Shown: one piece after another, positions 44,727 to 53,845 of the stretch
How the letters are laid out: each line of letters opens with the position of its first letter
How positions within the stretch are numbered: the stretch's first letter is position 1
Source of the DNA: Ignisphaera cupida
GTDB lineage: Archaea > Thermoproteota > Thermoprotei_A > Sulfolobales > Ignisphaeraceae
Reading direction: 5' to 3'
Assembly (NCBI RefSeq): GCF_030186535.1
Contig: NZ_JASNVW010000003.1
Span: 1-64,000 of the forward strand
Length of the DNA: 64,000 nt
Program-made: the position numbers and the translations under genes
Notes under the pieces: generated by a model
Databases searched by the model: none
What the model saw: the letters and a program-made list of their open reading frames with translations, nothing else
What the model was told of the DNA's origin: nothing

Positions 44727-45743
44727 CTAATTGAATATTTCTAGAGCTTTTTTCACAGCTTCTCTGTGTAGTGGTGTTTGCCATGCAACGTATTTTCCTA
44801 TGCCAAGCTCTAGATCTTTTTCTGGTGGTGGGGTGTCTATCCATAGAAACTCTTCTCTAGGTGGAATATCATCAATTATTAGATTTAGTTTAACTAGCTC
44901 ATCCTTTAAACTCATTCTACTTCTTGTGTATAGGGTGTCTGGATCCTCGATTGCCTCCACTAGCCATTTCCTCTCCTCTGCACCTAGTCTAGCTATAAAG
45001 TCTCTTAGCCTCTTTCTGGAAACAATCTCCTTAACAACTCTATCAATACTCAAATTATTTTTATAGAGATTCTCCAACACGCTTGGGTTTCCACCAGTTG
45101 CTCTCCAAACCTCTTCAAAATCTGGTTTTGGACTTGGCAACTGGTTGTAGAGTTCCTCGAAACCATTTTTCGATAGATTCCACATGGGCAGTAGATTCGC
45201 CCATCTATGCCTGCCAATCTCAAATCTTGATAGACCCTCACTTGTTGTAGCAACAACAACTATTTTTTCATAGGCTTTTGGCGGATACTCCAACACCCCG
45301 AGAAGCCCCTTAACATAGATAGCTGCTTTGTCTAAGCCAATAACCTGAAAAGCATCATCCACTAGTATAGCCAGTTTTTTGGAGCCATGCGCAATAGCCT
45401 TCTTGGCAAAGTCTATTAGCCTCCAAGCAACACCTGCAAAAGCATTGATTTTCGCAGCCTCCTCAACAATGCTTAGAAACTCCTTCCTCAAATCAGAAAA
45501 TCCAATTTCAAACAAAAACTCTTTCTCAACAGGGTTAAAGTAAAGAACATCGAATCCAAGCTCCTTCAAAAACACAGCACTTTGCCTAAGCCACGCTGTT
45601 TTCCCACAGCCCTCAGGACCAAAAACAACTTGAACAGGGTAAGTGCTTTTCTCAGCCCACTCCTCAACTCTTCTAATAGCCAAATCCCTATCAACAAACA
45701 AAACCTCAAAGCTTGATGCAAACAACAGCTTAATTCTCTTCAT
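44727..45743 (-). CDS. Archaeal P-loop ATPase (PF01637-like)
   Basis: A 338-residue STAND/AAA-type ATPase of the archaeal ATPase family. DRDLAIRRVEEWAEKS leads into Walker A FGPEGCGKTAWLRQ near residue 40, Walker B KLAILVDDAFQVI near 118, and VVATTSEGLSRFEIGRHRW near 165 (sensor region). A winged-helix-like C-terminus carries DIPPREEFLWIDTPPPEK. These ATPases are abundant in Thermoproteota and often belong to mobile or stress-related clusters. No partner is evident. ATG at 45743 has GAGG seven nt upstream. Confidence 0.75.
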   Translation of the reverse strand: MKRIKLLFASSFEVLFVDRDLAIRRVEEWAEKSTYPVQVVFGPEGCGKTAWLRQSAVFLKELGFDVLYFNPVEKEFLFEIGFSDLRKEFLSIVEEAAKINAFAGVAWRLIDFAKKAIAHGSKKLAILVDDAFQVIGLDKAAIYVKGLLGVLEYPPKAYEKIVVVATTSEGLSRFEIGRHRWANLLPMWNLSKNGFEELYNQLPSPKPDFEEVWRATGGNPSVLENLYKNNLSIDRVVKEIVSRKRLRDFIARLGAEERKWLVEAIEDPDTLYTRSRMSLKDELVKLNLIIDDIPPREEFLWIDTPPPEKDLELGIGKYVAWQTPLHREAVKKALEIFN

Positions 45744-45769
45744 ATACATTCCTCAACTTTACTTAATCA

Positions 45770-46085
45770 CTTAAACACAGACATTAATTTATATACTATT
45801 GAATAACACATCTTAAAGCTAAAGTTCTTAGCCACTCTAAAAAAGTGTAATACTGAAGCTGAAAATCGTAATGCCATTTCAACAATTTCACACAAAAATT
45901 TTAATAATGTATTAGATGCTTTAACCCTTAAGTGCTTGTTACGACAACGAATCCTGTTAAAGTATGGCAGCATAGCATCAACAACTTCCTGTGAAACAAA
46001 CCCACTGTTTTCTAAACAAAATAAACCTCTCTCGGCGGATTCCATGGGATTTGAGCAGTTCTTTAACCTTGTTAGCCATGGACAT
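45770..46085 (-). pseudogene. Cysteine-desulfurase-like gene remnant
   Basis: An ATG at 46085 with GGTG six nt upstream begins MSMANKVKELLKSHGI, then stops after a frameshift. In the neighbouring frame ENSGFVSQEVVDAMLPYFNRI is close to the N-terminal region of IscS/NifS-type class V aminotransferases (the family has a DNA..T..EV..AMLPYF pattern). Everything after about 45 residues is unrecognisable; the PLP lysine and catalytic Cys regions are gone. Its position 9 nt after the TusA-like gene and behind IscU makes a desulfurase the expected third gene. Confidence 0.5.
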
Positions 46086-46094
46086 GCTGATCAC

Positions 46095-46346
46095 CTACCA
46101 CCTTTCTTTTTTAGCTATGATTAGTCTAGAGTTGTTGTCCAAAACCTTTATCTCTTCAATAGAGTATCTGTGTTTAGATAGAAAGAATTTTACAACATTC
46201 TCGGGAATATCGCTTACATTAAAATATATTTTAACCACATCAATATCTTCTTTAGCTAAATAAGATAATGCATTAGCCAATACCATAACTGGATGTGATG
46301 TGCATGATGTTGGCACATTTCTTACATCAATTTCTTTTTCCTTCAT
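46095..46346 (-). CDS. TusA/SirA-like sulfur-carrier protein
   Basis: An 83-residue protein with the TusA pattern: IDVRNVPTSCTSHPVMVLANALSYL, in which Cys near residue 15 sits before the first helix with Pro after it, then a two-strand, two-helix remainder. TusA proteins carry a persulfide from a cysteine desulfurase. The motif is SCTSHPV rather than the usual C-P-x-P, so it is divergent. Its ATG overlaps the IscU-like stop by 4 nt, implying coupled translation. Confidence 0.65.
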   Translation of the reverse strand: MKEKEIDVRNVPTSCTSHPVMVLANALSYLAKEDIDVVKIYFNVSDIPENVVKFFLSKHRYSIEEIKVLDNNSRLIIAKKERW

Positions 46347-46855
46347 CTAAACTCGCCCAAGCTTTTCATAGCCTTGTAGTATCTCTCCATCATCTCCTCC
46401 TCAAACACCTGCTTCTCTTCAGTAGTCAAATCTTTTGGAAACCACTGTTGATGCTCATTAATCTTCTTGTAACAAGCTCTTATACCTCTCTTCAAAGCAC
46501 CAACAGCAAGAATACTACAGTGATATCTTATTGAGGAAAGTCCGCCAAGCTCATCAGATATCTGCTTCCACATTATTTTCCAAGCATCCTCGAGTTTCTT
46601 ACCAATAATCATATCAGTTAAAATACTTGCAGCAGCAATACTTGGTGCACATCCATAGCTTTCAAAAGAAGCTTTCTCAACGTAGTCCCCATCCTCTTTA
46701 CGAACAATCTTAAGATAAAGCCTTATCATATCACCACAAGCAGGGCTTCCAGCAGCTTCAACAACAGTAGCGTCTTCAAGAGGCCTCAAATTTCTTGGAT
46801 TTCTAAATACCTCCAAAACATTTGGACTATACGGCAAGGGAATTCTAGTACTCAA
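46343..46855 (-). CDS. iscU: IscU/NifU-N-type iron-sulfur scaffold protein
   Basis: A 170-residue scaffold for Fe-S cluster assembly. Three conserved cysteines are visible: EAAGSPACGDMIRL near residue 35, SFESYGCAPSIAAAS near 65, and SSIRYHCSILAVGAL near 110, with IGKKLEDAWKI between. The C-terminal extension (about 130-170, rich in Glu and Lys) is unusual. The TTG at 46855 is chosen because GGTG stands six nt upstream and the IscU fold starts there (LPYSPNVLEVFRNPRN). A longer frame reaching 47035 adds only a low-complexity hydrophobic N-terminus from AT-rich DNA. First gene of the IscU-TusA-desulfurase unit. Confidence 0.8.
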   Translation of the reverse strand: MSTRIPLPYSPNVLEVFRNPRNLRPLEDATVVEAAGSPACGDMIRLYLKIVRKEDGDYVEKASFESYGCAPSIAAASILTDMIIGKKLEDAWKIMWKQISDELGGLSSIRYHCSILAVGALKRGIRACYKKINEHQQWFPKDLTTEEKQVFEEEMMERYYKAMKSLGEFR

Positions 46856-47066
46856 TCTTAACACCAATAACAATATTATTTTAGCTCTCCTAAGAAGTGT
46901 AAATAATACTGTTAAAGATACTGTTAAAGTAAAAGTCATCTTCAGCAACATAACCATTTTTAGCCTCAACAACAAACTCAAACATGCACATTCAACTGTT
47001 TCAGGCTTTGAGTTATTGAATAAAACCTGTTTCACATAATAAGCGTCTTCATTTGATGTATTTGAT

Positions 47067-48416
47067 TTAGCTTGGCCTCATAGACTCTATTAGAGAAACT
47101 ATGATTTGTGGTATGTGCTCTGCTCCAACAGCTATGACCTTTGCTCCTCTGCTTCTCAGTTTTTTAACGAATTCCAGCTCTTTTTTCGTTCTTTCAAATA
47201 CTTTTAGTCTATATATTGCCTGTCCCCATTGAGGAACTCCCTTCACTTCAAATGTTGTTGTTATTGGTATTACTAGAAACACCTCGTTTCCTAGAAGACT
47301 TAGTTTTGTTGCTATTCCAACCAGAGTTTCCAGATATTCTTCATCTCCATGGGATGTGAATATAAACACTATGCTTTTCTCTCTTGGCAAAATCTCAAGA
47401 GCTTTCTCAAATGCTTTAAGCACTGAGTTTCTTCTTGTAAACTTCTCAACTTTGCTTGTATTTGCTTCTTCGAATCTGTATCTAGAGATTGTTTCTAGCA
47501 ATCTCATATAGCCTTTTCTTCCCCTGTCAAGTGATGGCATAAATAGCAATTCGTTGTTGCTTGCTATGATAATGCCCATGTAGTCTCCTCTGTAAGACAA
47601 GTACCTGGCTATGGAAGCAACAGTTCTTATGCTGTGTTCAAATGGTGTTTGTGCATATGGACCTGAAATCATTTCGCTTGTTCCATCAACTATGAAAAGT
47701 ATTCTATTCATAGTCTCTAGCTCAAGCTCCTTAACAACTAGTCTTCTCTTCGATGCGAAATATTTCCAAACTATTCTCCTCACATCATCTCCTTCCCTGT
47801 ACTCTCTAACACCAAAAAACTCTGTTCCATAGCCACTTCTCCTAGACCTTGTCAAACCAGTTGATCTTGTAAATAGAAGCAACCTCCTAATCTCAGCCTC
47901 GGAAACTCTTGGAACACCTCTTAAAAATCCTTCAAAGCCAAAGCTTTTTCTAAATCTGTACAAACCAAGCAAATCCCTTGCAACAACATCAACAGGGCCT
48001 ATTCTATGCATACCAATTCTTGCTAAGAAGCACATTCTAATTGCTGCAAAACTTCTTGGGGGAATAGCTATGAGAGCTGCTCTAACACCTTCGACAAGTT
48101 TTAAAAAACTTGAGTATCTAATTGAAACCTCTGCAAATGCTATTGGGATAAGCGTTGGGTTTTTAAACAAGATTTCAACACAAATCCTCTCACCTTCAAC
48201 AGAAGCTATTGCTGGTATTTCCACAGAGCACTTCTCCAAGGCCATGGCCACAACAAGCATATAGCTTCTTACACATGCCAAGAACACTAGAATTGCTATA
48301 CCAGCTGAGATCATTTCATAGTTTTGCAAAACACCAAAAGCTATTAGAATAGCTGATAAGATTAGAAATGCTCTTGCTCTAGGTGTTGTCTCTATAGCTG
48401 AAACCTCGACAACCAC
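47067..48416 (-). CDS. DUF58-family membrane protein (vWA-like)
   Basis: A 449-residue protein with two N-terminal helices (about 14-50), then a beta-rich region, then the DUF58 signature FGVREYREGDDVRRIVWKYFASKRRLVVKELE near residue 200-230, leading into a von Willebrand A-like fold with FIVDGTSEM near 243 (DxTxS-type MIDAS) and IVFIFTSHGD. DUF58 proteins accompany MoxR ATPases and are thought to be their membrane or metal-binding partners. It is the last gene of the six-gene moxR operon, 7 nt after the preceding stop. Confidence 0.85.
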   Translation of the reverse strand: MVVEVSAIETTPRARAFLILSAILIAFGVLQNYEMISAGIAILVFLACVRSYMLVVAMALEKCSVEIPAIASVEGERICVEILFKNPTLIPIAFAEVSIRYSSFLKLVEGVRAALIAIPPRSFAAIRMCFLARIGMHRIGPVDVVARDLLGLYRFRKSFGFEGFLRGVPRVSEAEIRRLLLFTRSTGLTRSRRSGYGTEFFGVREYREGDDVRRIVWKYFASKRRLVVKELELETMNRILFIVDGTSEMISGPYAQTPFEHSIRTVASIARYLSYRGDYMGIIIASNNELLFMPSLDRGRKGYMRLLETISRYRFEEANTSKVEKFTRRNSVLKAFEKALEILPREKSIVFIFTSHGDEEYLETLVGIATKLSLLGNEVFLVIPITTTFEVKGVPQWGQAIYRLKVFERTKKELEFVKKLRSRGAKVIAVGAEHIPQIIVSLIESMRPS

Positions 48417-48423
48417 AAACCCC

Positions 48424-49818
48424 CTACCTCATTAAGAGATACTCAAAGCCTTTTTCACCAGCTATGCTTTGACCAAGAAGAGATAGAAACTCCTCGCTTT
48501 CTCTAACCATTTTAGCTGTTGTTCTACTCCATGAGAAGACTATTGGTAGAAAACCACCTTCAGAAGCCTTTTTACGCAGTTTACACATTCTATTCACATA
48601 CCTTTTCACATATTCTCTACTAGGAATTAGCTCAAAAAGCCTTGGGTTACACAACTCAACACCGTAGACTAGCTGGGTAACTGTGTTAACAATTGTGAAG
48701 AGATTTAGAAAATCTTGCTTACCCAACTTTATTTTCCCTTTAAGAATAGCCTCTCTAACATCGCCAGTTGCAAAAACCTCTACCTCTCTCTGCTCATCAA
48801 GTCTACGATCATCAACAATAACCATTCTATGCTCCAAGAAAATGTATATAGAGCCTGACAATGCAGCTAGTATAGCTATGAAGAGGTTGTACATAGATGC
48901 AATGTTTTTGAAGAAACTGTTTAGAAATTCTATTGCTGGCAAAAGCCATGTTGATGGATGCAAAAGCCTTGTTGCAAACGCTGCTGCAAATGCTATTGGA
49001 TCAGCATATACAAGCATGTTCTTGTTTTCCAATGCTTTATCCAGTGAATATCCTGGATATCGACTCCCATCAACAACAATTTTGCATCCACCATCATATC
49101 TACACAAGTAGTTCACAAGGTCTATGGCAAAATCCTTGTACACAGTTTTGTTGGATTCGAGCACCTGGTTTAGAAATATTGAGCCATCGCCTAAAACAAA
49201 AACGTGTACACCAAGTGGGCTAAGCTCCTCAGCAGCAACAACATCTCCTGTATCAGCATATCCAACAGGTTTTGCCTTGGAGAACTCTAGTTTAAGCTGT
49301 GATGCTATATCTAGTTGCAGGTAATAGACTTTGTGTGTAGAAGCGTTTGGCTGTATAGAGATATATGCATAAATATATGGGCCGTTGACAGCATCTATAA
49401 TGATTTTTCCATTGACTCGAATAGATGTTTCTAAGGTTTCTAGCAATGCATTAGATGTTGTTGATTCATCAGCTACTAAAATTGATGCGTATTTGCATTT
49501 GGAGAGAGCATCGCCAACTGTTTCTGCATCACTTTTGCTGTAGCCCACTTCAGGCGAAACTGCTATGAATAAACATGTTCCACTGGTGAAGATTTTTCTT
49601 AGTTCGCTAAGAGATGAAATAACATAAACCATTGAATATCTTGTTCTAAGCATTTCAACAAATTTGAATGTTCCTATAAGACCTGTGTTAAATGGGGATG
49701 CACCTACAAAGATCTGTATTTGTGAAGGACCTTTCTCAGCAACTGCAATAAGGCCTATCGCTAAGAGAGCAAGTATCGTTGATATTGCTACAGCTGCTAC
49801 TGTCTTCAATTTATTCAC
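48424..49818 (-). CDS. DUF4350-like membrane protein of the MoxR operon
   Basis: A 464-residue protein with an N-terminal anchor helix (LKTVAAVAISTILALLAIGLIAV). An extracytoplasmic domain of about 270 residues opens with SPFNTGLIGTFKFVEMLRTRY and contains the nucleotide-free Rossmann-like ADESTTSNALLETL segment, as in DUF4350. A second helix near 305-325 and a cytoplasmic helical tail of about 130 residues follow. Function unknown. I set the start at GTG 49818 because GGAGGAG lies four nt upstream; an ATG at 49848 would put a poly-Arg segment first. It overlaps the upstream gene by 8 nt. Confidence 0.65.
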   Translation of the reverse strand: MNKLKTVAAVAISTILALLAIGLIAVAEKGPSQIQIFVGASPFNTGLIGTFKFVEMLRTRYSMVYVISSLSELRKIFTSGTCLFIAVSPEVGYSKSDAETVGDALSKCKYASILVADESTTSNALLETLETSIRVNGKIIIDAVNGPYIYAYISIQPNASTHKVYYLQLDIASQLKLEFSKAKPVGYADTGDVVAAEELSPLGVHVFVLGDGSIFLNQVLESNKTVYKDFAIDLVNYLCRYDGGCKIVVDGSRYPGYSLDKALENKNMLVYADPIAFAAAFATRLLHPSTWLLPAIEFLNSFFKNIASMYNLFIAILAALSGSIYIFLEHRMVIVDDRRLDEQREVEVFATGDVREAILKGKIKLGKQDFLNLFTIVNTVTQLVYGVELCNPRLFELIPSREYVKRYVNRMCKLRKKASEGGFLPIVFSWSRTTAKMVRESEEFLSLLGQSIAGEKGFEYLLMR

Positions 49819-50059
49819 GTTTCTCCTCCTTCTCAACAGCATAGACATAGGCTGAGAGTCTTAGAACATACAGTGATGCTGATAAGAGTGTGAAGCCTAT
49901 TAGTGCTGATATAAGCGATGTTCCAACATATGCTCTTTCCATGTACCCAACAGACCAAAGCATAAATAGAATTGAGATTGCTGCAAGAAAAATACCTGTA
50001 GCTAGATAAGCAATGAACTGTGCTTTTCTTATTTTTGGAGATGGAGCTTTTTCACTCAT
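49811..50059 (-). CDS. Small two- to three-helix membrane protein
   Basis: An 82-residue protein with a charged N-terminus, hydrophobic segments at about 13-35 and 43-65, and a Lys/Glu-rich tail. No family recognised. Overlaps with both neighbours (ATGA with the upstream gene, 8 nt downstream) make it an obligate member of the moxR operon. It may assist assembly of the two larger membrane proteins. Confidence 0.7.
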   Translation of the reverse strand: MSEKAPSPKIRKAQFIAYLATGIFLAAISILFMLWSVGYMERAYVGTSLISALIGFTLLSASLYVLRLSAYVYAVEKEEKRE

Positions 50060-51117
50060 GGAGTAACACCAAAAAGCTTTGCAAGCTCATCGAAAAGTAG
50101 TATGATGTCTGAGTAGAAGCTTGTATACATGTTTGCAACTCTGCTCATTATTGTTGATATCGATGGCTTTATCAAAGCATCCAACACATTTTTGTATATT
50201 TCCATAGATACTGCAACACCTCCAATGTATATAGCTATAAGCATCGATGTGGATAAGACTAAAACAGTTTTTGGCTCTATAACAACAACTCTCTCCAGCC
50301 TATACATGAAATAGCCAATAACTATGAATATAGCTGATGCCACAACCCCTCTCAAAATGTTTAAGTCTATTGGAAAGAGAGTAACTATGGAGTATATTGG
50401 TGGTGTGAAAAGAGCTGAAAACACAATGCTTTTAACCATTGTTAGTGGAGTCTCCATAACTATATCCACATCTCTTTTGCTTTTAAGAACCATTAGAGCA
50501 GCGCTTCTGGATCCACCAACATAAAATGCTATAACCTCCGCCAACACAGTTACAATTCTGTATAGAGCCACACCAATTGCTAGTGATATTGATAGTATAA
50601 AGAAGGGATTTGAGGCAATAGCTACTAAGAAGGTGTTTCCATATTTGCTAACAGATGTTTGCAGATACTGTATAAGTGTTTTCAGATATGTTGTTGCAAA
50701 TAGTGGCGCAGAAACAATAATGGCCATGGTCACAGCAAGTGAAAGCACAATGCCCAGGTATCCCATTTTCCCAATTTTCACAAACCTCTCCTGACCACTT
50801 CGATAAAAGCTTTTAACATGATCTACAACAGCCAAAGCACCAATGGATAATAGTGCTGCTGGTGTTAGAAAAGAAACTCTGAATCTAGTTGCTATAGAGT
50901 ATGATACAAGGGCAAAAACGTATGCTATGGGCGTTGGAATAATGAGTGAAACCAAGGCCAGAGCAAATGAGATTGTTAGCGCAATTGTTTCTACAGGTGC
51001 TTGCTTCATGATCAAAAAGATGTTTTTTGTGGCTAAGGCATATACATCTCCAGCTATATTTATTAAAAGCATGGCTGCTATTATTCTTGGCAAAACCTCT
51101 AGAACAGCTCTAATCAT
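50056..51117 (-). CDS. Polytopic membrane protein of the MoxR operon
   Basis: A 353-residue protein with about eight hydrophobic segments spread along the chain and a soluble stretch around 210-225 (LKSKRDVDIVMETP). The topology is otherwise featureless: no catalytic motif seen. Other MoxR operons often contain polytopic proteins of unknown function here. Its start overlaps the stop of the DUF4129-like gene by 4 nt. Confidence 0.7.
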   Translation of the reverse strand: MIRAVLEVLPRIIAAMLLINIAGDVYALATKNIFLIMKQAPVETIALTISFALALVSLIIPTPIAYVFALVSYSIATRFRVSFLTPAALLSIGALAVVDHVKSFYRSGQERFVKIGKMGYLGIVLSLAVTMAIIVSAPLFATTYLKTLIQYLQTSVSKYGNTFLVAIASNPFFILSISLAIGVALYRIVTVLAEVIAFYVGGSRSAALMVLKSKRDVDIVMETPLTMVKSIVFSALFTPPIYSIVTLFPIDLNILRGVVASAIFIVIGYFMYRLERVVVIEPKTVLVLSTSMLIAIYIGGVAVSMEIYKNVLDALIKPSISTIMSRVANMYTSFYSDIILLFDELAKLFGVTP

Positions 51118-52157
51118 TTTCTTGCACCAACAAGTTTACTCAAATACTCACTGCTTTTCTCATCTACATCGCCACTAGGTTCATGAGCATATCTAGCAGC
51201 TTCATACAAACTAGTTATCTCTTTGAATGTGCTGCTCAAAAGCTCAGCTCTCTTCTCAACACTATCTAGATACTCTCGATGAGTCATCCAATCCTCTTTC
51301 CTAATCCTATAAACTCTTTCAATGTATGTAACAGCTTTCCAATAGTTTAGAATAGCTTTTCTGATTTGCCACCCAATCATCTTCCCCAGGTTCTTATCCA
51401 CAGAATCAATGCTTTTACGAACCATGAAACCTCTAACAGCGTTAATAACGCTGTTTCTATAGGCTATGAAAATAGAAGTTATTGCTGCTATAATAAGCAA
51501 TGCAAAAACTGTTCTCAAATCAATGGACATCAACATTGATGGTAGTTGCATACCTGATTCAGAAAAAATTGGGAGTGGTGATATAGGTTTCGGCATAGAT
51601 TCCAGTACTTGAAGAAGACTAGGCAAAGCAGTTTGTGATGATCGAGAAGAGCTGCTTTGAGAGCTTGTGAATCGTGTTTCTTTTGAGACGTTCTGAAGCA
51701 TAGCTAAAATGCTTTCACCTAATTTGGCAATGTTTTGATACCCACTTGCTCGAGCCAACATATTTACAGCACTAAGAAACAATGCAATATCATTTAAGCT
51801 AGCATTTGATGCTAGAGCCATTTGAATTGCCTTTGCAAGCTCATCTCTACTTAAAGAACCGTTGACCAGATATTTGCTTCCCATGTTCACAAGCTCTTTT
51901 CTAAGCTTTTCATCACTAATTTGGTTAGATACATATGAAAGATACTGCCAAACACTTTCTTTTTCAGCACCTGTTGATGTGTTTGCAATGTTTTTGCCAA
52001 GTGATTCAATCACCTTTAAAATGTTTTGAATTGACATATTTAGTGGGAATCCTGGTGTGTGTCTCTCAATCACATCAAGAGATGCATAAACAATGCTATG
52101 TGCTTGAATAGTAAGTAAAGCAATAAGCAATATGAATACCTCTAATAGATGCTTCAA
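51114..52157 (-). CDS. DUF4129-like single-span membrane protein
   Basis: A 347-residue protein with an N-terminal signal helix (LLEVFILLIALLTIQAHSIVYA), an extracytoplasmic helical region of about 170 residues with a Ser-rich stretch (SSQSSSSRSSQT near 190), one membrane helix near 225-245, and a cytoplasmic C-terminal domain. That domain has VRKSIDSVDKNLGKMIGWQIRKAILNYWKAVTYIERV and the EDWMTHREYLDSV motif typical of DUF4129, found next to transglutaminase and MoxR genes. No transglutaminase domain is present. Overlaps moxR and its downstream gene by 4 nt each. Confidence 0.7.
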   Translation of the reverse strand: MKHLLEVFILLIALLTIQAHSIVYASLDVIERHTPGFPLNMSIQNILKVIESLGKNIANTSTGAEKESVWQYLSYVSNQISDEKLRKELVNMGSKYLVNGSLSRDELAKAIQMALASNASLNDIALFLSAVNMLARASGYQNIAKLGESILAMLQNVSKETRFTSSQSSSSRSSQTALPSLLQVLESMPKPISPLPIFSESGMQLPSMLMSIDLRTVFALLIIAAITSIFIAYRNSVINAVRGFMVRKSIDSVDKNLGKMIGWQIRKAILNYWKAVTYIERVYRIRKEDWMTHREYLDSVEKRAELLSSTFKEITSLYEAARYAHEPSGDVDEKSSEYLSKLVGARK

Positions 52158-53086
52158 GGCTTTGGCACCGCAACCTTCTTCAGAATCTCTTCAACAATTT
52201 TCGTCCCTGTAACACCCTCAACCTCGTACTCAGGCTTCACAATTATTCTATGGGATAAAGCTGGAGCTGCAACAGCTTTAACATCATCTGGAATCACATA
52301 GCTTCTACCATCTATTAATGCCCATGCCTTTGCCAGTCTAAGAATTGCTATACCTGCTCTTGGAGATCCACCAAGCTTTACTGCTGGGTGTCTCCTAGTC
52401 TCCTCAACAATGGAAACTATATAGTCGTATATGGAGTCATCAACTAAAACCCTCTTAGCTTGCTCCATAGCATTTAAAACATCATCTCTTGATAGAACTG
52501 GCTGCAGAGATTCAATGCCTTGCTCAATTTCATCAATTCTTTTAAGCAACTCCTTAAAACCTTTTGACGATGGGTAGCCAGTTTCTATCTTGGCTAAAAA
52601 CCTATCTATTTGCGCTTCTGGAAGTGGGAAAACACCCTCCATCTCAATAGGGTTTTGAGTAGCAATAACAATGAATGGCTCTTCAAGCTTTCTGGTAACT
52701 CCCTCAATGGTTACCTGCCTTTCCTGCATAGCCTCAAGCAAAGCTGATTGAGTTCTTGGAGAAGCTCTGTTAATCTCATCAACAAGAAGAATATTTGTAA
52801 ATATTGGCCCCTCTCTAAAGATAAAATCACCAGTTTTCTGATCATATATATACGTACCTAGAATATCCATTGGAAGAAGATCAGGAGTCATCTGAACCCT
52901 TCTAAACTTAAGTCCAAGAAGCTTAGCAATTGCTTTAGCCATAGATGTTTTTGCAACACCTGGAACACCTTCGAGAAGAACATGACCCTTTGAAAGCATA
53001 CAAGCAAGAACCATTCTAACCTCAAACTCTTTCTCAATAAGCAAACCAGAAAAAACAAGCTTATCTAAAACCACTTTAAAAACCAT
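52154..53086 (-). CDS. MoxR-family AAA+ ATPase
   Basis: A 310-residue MoxR ATPase (RavA/MoxR clade). Walker A LLEGVPGVAKTSMAKAI near residue 38, Walker B NILLVDEINRASPRTQSALLEAMQERQVT near 97-125, sensor 1 IVIATQNPIEMEG, arginine finger in ALPEAQIDRFLAKI-type segment (PLPEAQIDRF), and sensor 2 GGSPRAGIAILRLAKAWAL near 240. MoxR proteins act as chaperones that insert metals or activate vWA-containing complexes. It heads the operon; the promoter is just upstream of 53086. Confidence 0.92.
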   Translation of the reverse strand: MVFKVVLDKLVFSGLLIEKEFEVRMVLACMLSKGHVLLEGVPGVAKTSMAKAIAKLLGLKFRRVQMTPDLLPMDILGTYIYDQKTGDFIFREGPIFTNILLVDEINRASPRTQSALLEAMQERQVTIEGVTRKLEEPFIVIATQNPIEMEGVFPLPEAQIDRFLAKIETGYPSSKGFKELLKRIDEIEQGIESLQPVLSRDDVLNAMEQAKRVLVDDSIYDYIVSIVEETRRHPAVKLGGSPRAGIAILRLAKAWALIDGRSYVIPDDVKAVAAPALSHRIIVKPEYEVEGVTGTKIVEEILKKVAVPKP

Positions 53087-53443
53087 AAAACTGTCACAGT
53101 ACTAGTGAAAAGCTTACAAGTATATAAACGCTATTCAATATATTCATTCAATACATCCATTTTCTAACCAAGAGCTTTGCCTTTTAGAGTAAGAGTGAAG
53201 GAGTAAGAGCGAAGATTTGTACCCTATACTCTTTAGCAATGATAAGTGGTAATAGCATTTAATGATGTGCCACCCCAAGAACTCAACAAGGAATTAGTAA
53301 CCAAAAGAAAAATTTAAATAGGTAAACCTTTAATTACCTTAATCATTCAACAAATAACAAATATAAACATGGATAGATGCTAAGAACCAATAAGTGGTTT
53401 AGAAACCCTTATCCTCTATAATGGAAGGAGATCAGAAAGACTT
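53087..53443. other. Intergenic region without a called gene
   Basis: About 360 nt. It contains the moxR promoter, short imperfect direct repeats (agtaagagtgaag and agtaagagcgaag near 53187-53215) and AT-rich sequence. No credible coding frame. Confidence 0.45.
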
Positions 53444-53483
53444 ATTACACCACATAAACATATAATGTAATATGTGGTGTAAT
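53444..53483. promoter_or_regulatory. 12-bp perfect inverted repeat spanning a TATA-like core
   Basis: ATTACACCACAT at 53444-53455 and its exact complement ATGTGGTGTAAT at 53472-53483 flank a 16-nt A/T-rich centre (with ACATATAATG) directly before the start of the small membrane protein gene. A TATA box there fits a leaderless transcript starting at the GTG/ATG. This is the classic layout for an archaeal operator, though an RNA hairpin cannot be excluded. Confidence 0.55.
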
Positions 53484-53487
53484 TGTG

Positions 53488-53700
53488 ATGGCTGAGGAAA
53501 CTGTTGAGAAAATGTTGAAGAAGTATCTTGGAATTAGTGCACCAAGAATTGTTATAGGAATATTGATGGTCATATTTGGCATATTAATTATTGTAATGCC
53601 TTATCTCGTTGCATTGTTAATAGGTTTATACCTACTTATCTCAGGTATTCTAACAATATATGATGAGGTTTCAAAAGGAAAGAAGGTTAGTAAGTCATAG
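53488..53700 (+). CDS. Small DUF308-type membrane protein
   Basis: A 70-residue protein with a charged N-terminus (AEETVEKMLKKYLGI) and two helices (about 22-42 and 44-58) linked by a short turn, followed by a basic tail. The hydrophobic part resembles one repeat of DUF308/HdeD proteins. Function unknown. GTG at 53485 directly precedes the ATG, and either could be used. The 12-bp inverted repeat ends 2 nt before the GTG, suggesting tight regulation. Confidence 0.6.
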   Translation: MAEETVEKMLKKYLGISAPRIVIGILMVIFGILIIVMPYLVALLIGLYLLISGILTIYDEVSKGKKVSKS

Positions 53701-53845
53701 ACAAAAATACTATTATCTACTAAATCAAAAACATTTTTAAATTAACCATTGGTTTACACAAATTGTATTTTTCAATGATTAGCAGTTGTAGTTAATAAAA
53801 CCTTTTATTCTCACACCATTTTCATCTAGCAAAATGTGAAGCGCT

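Noticed and set aside
44727-45743. Mobile element ATPase with integrated-element borders
   Set aside because: No integrase, att repeats or tRNA gene flank it. The family also occurs as ordinary chromosomal genes.
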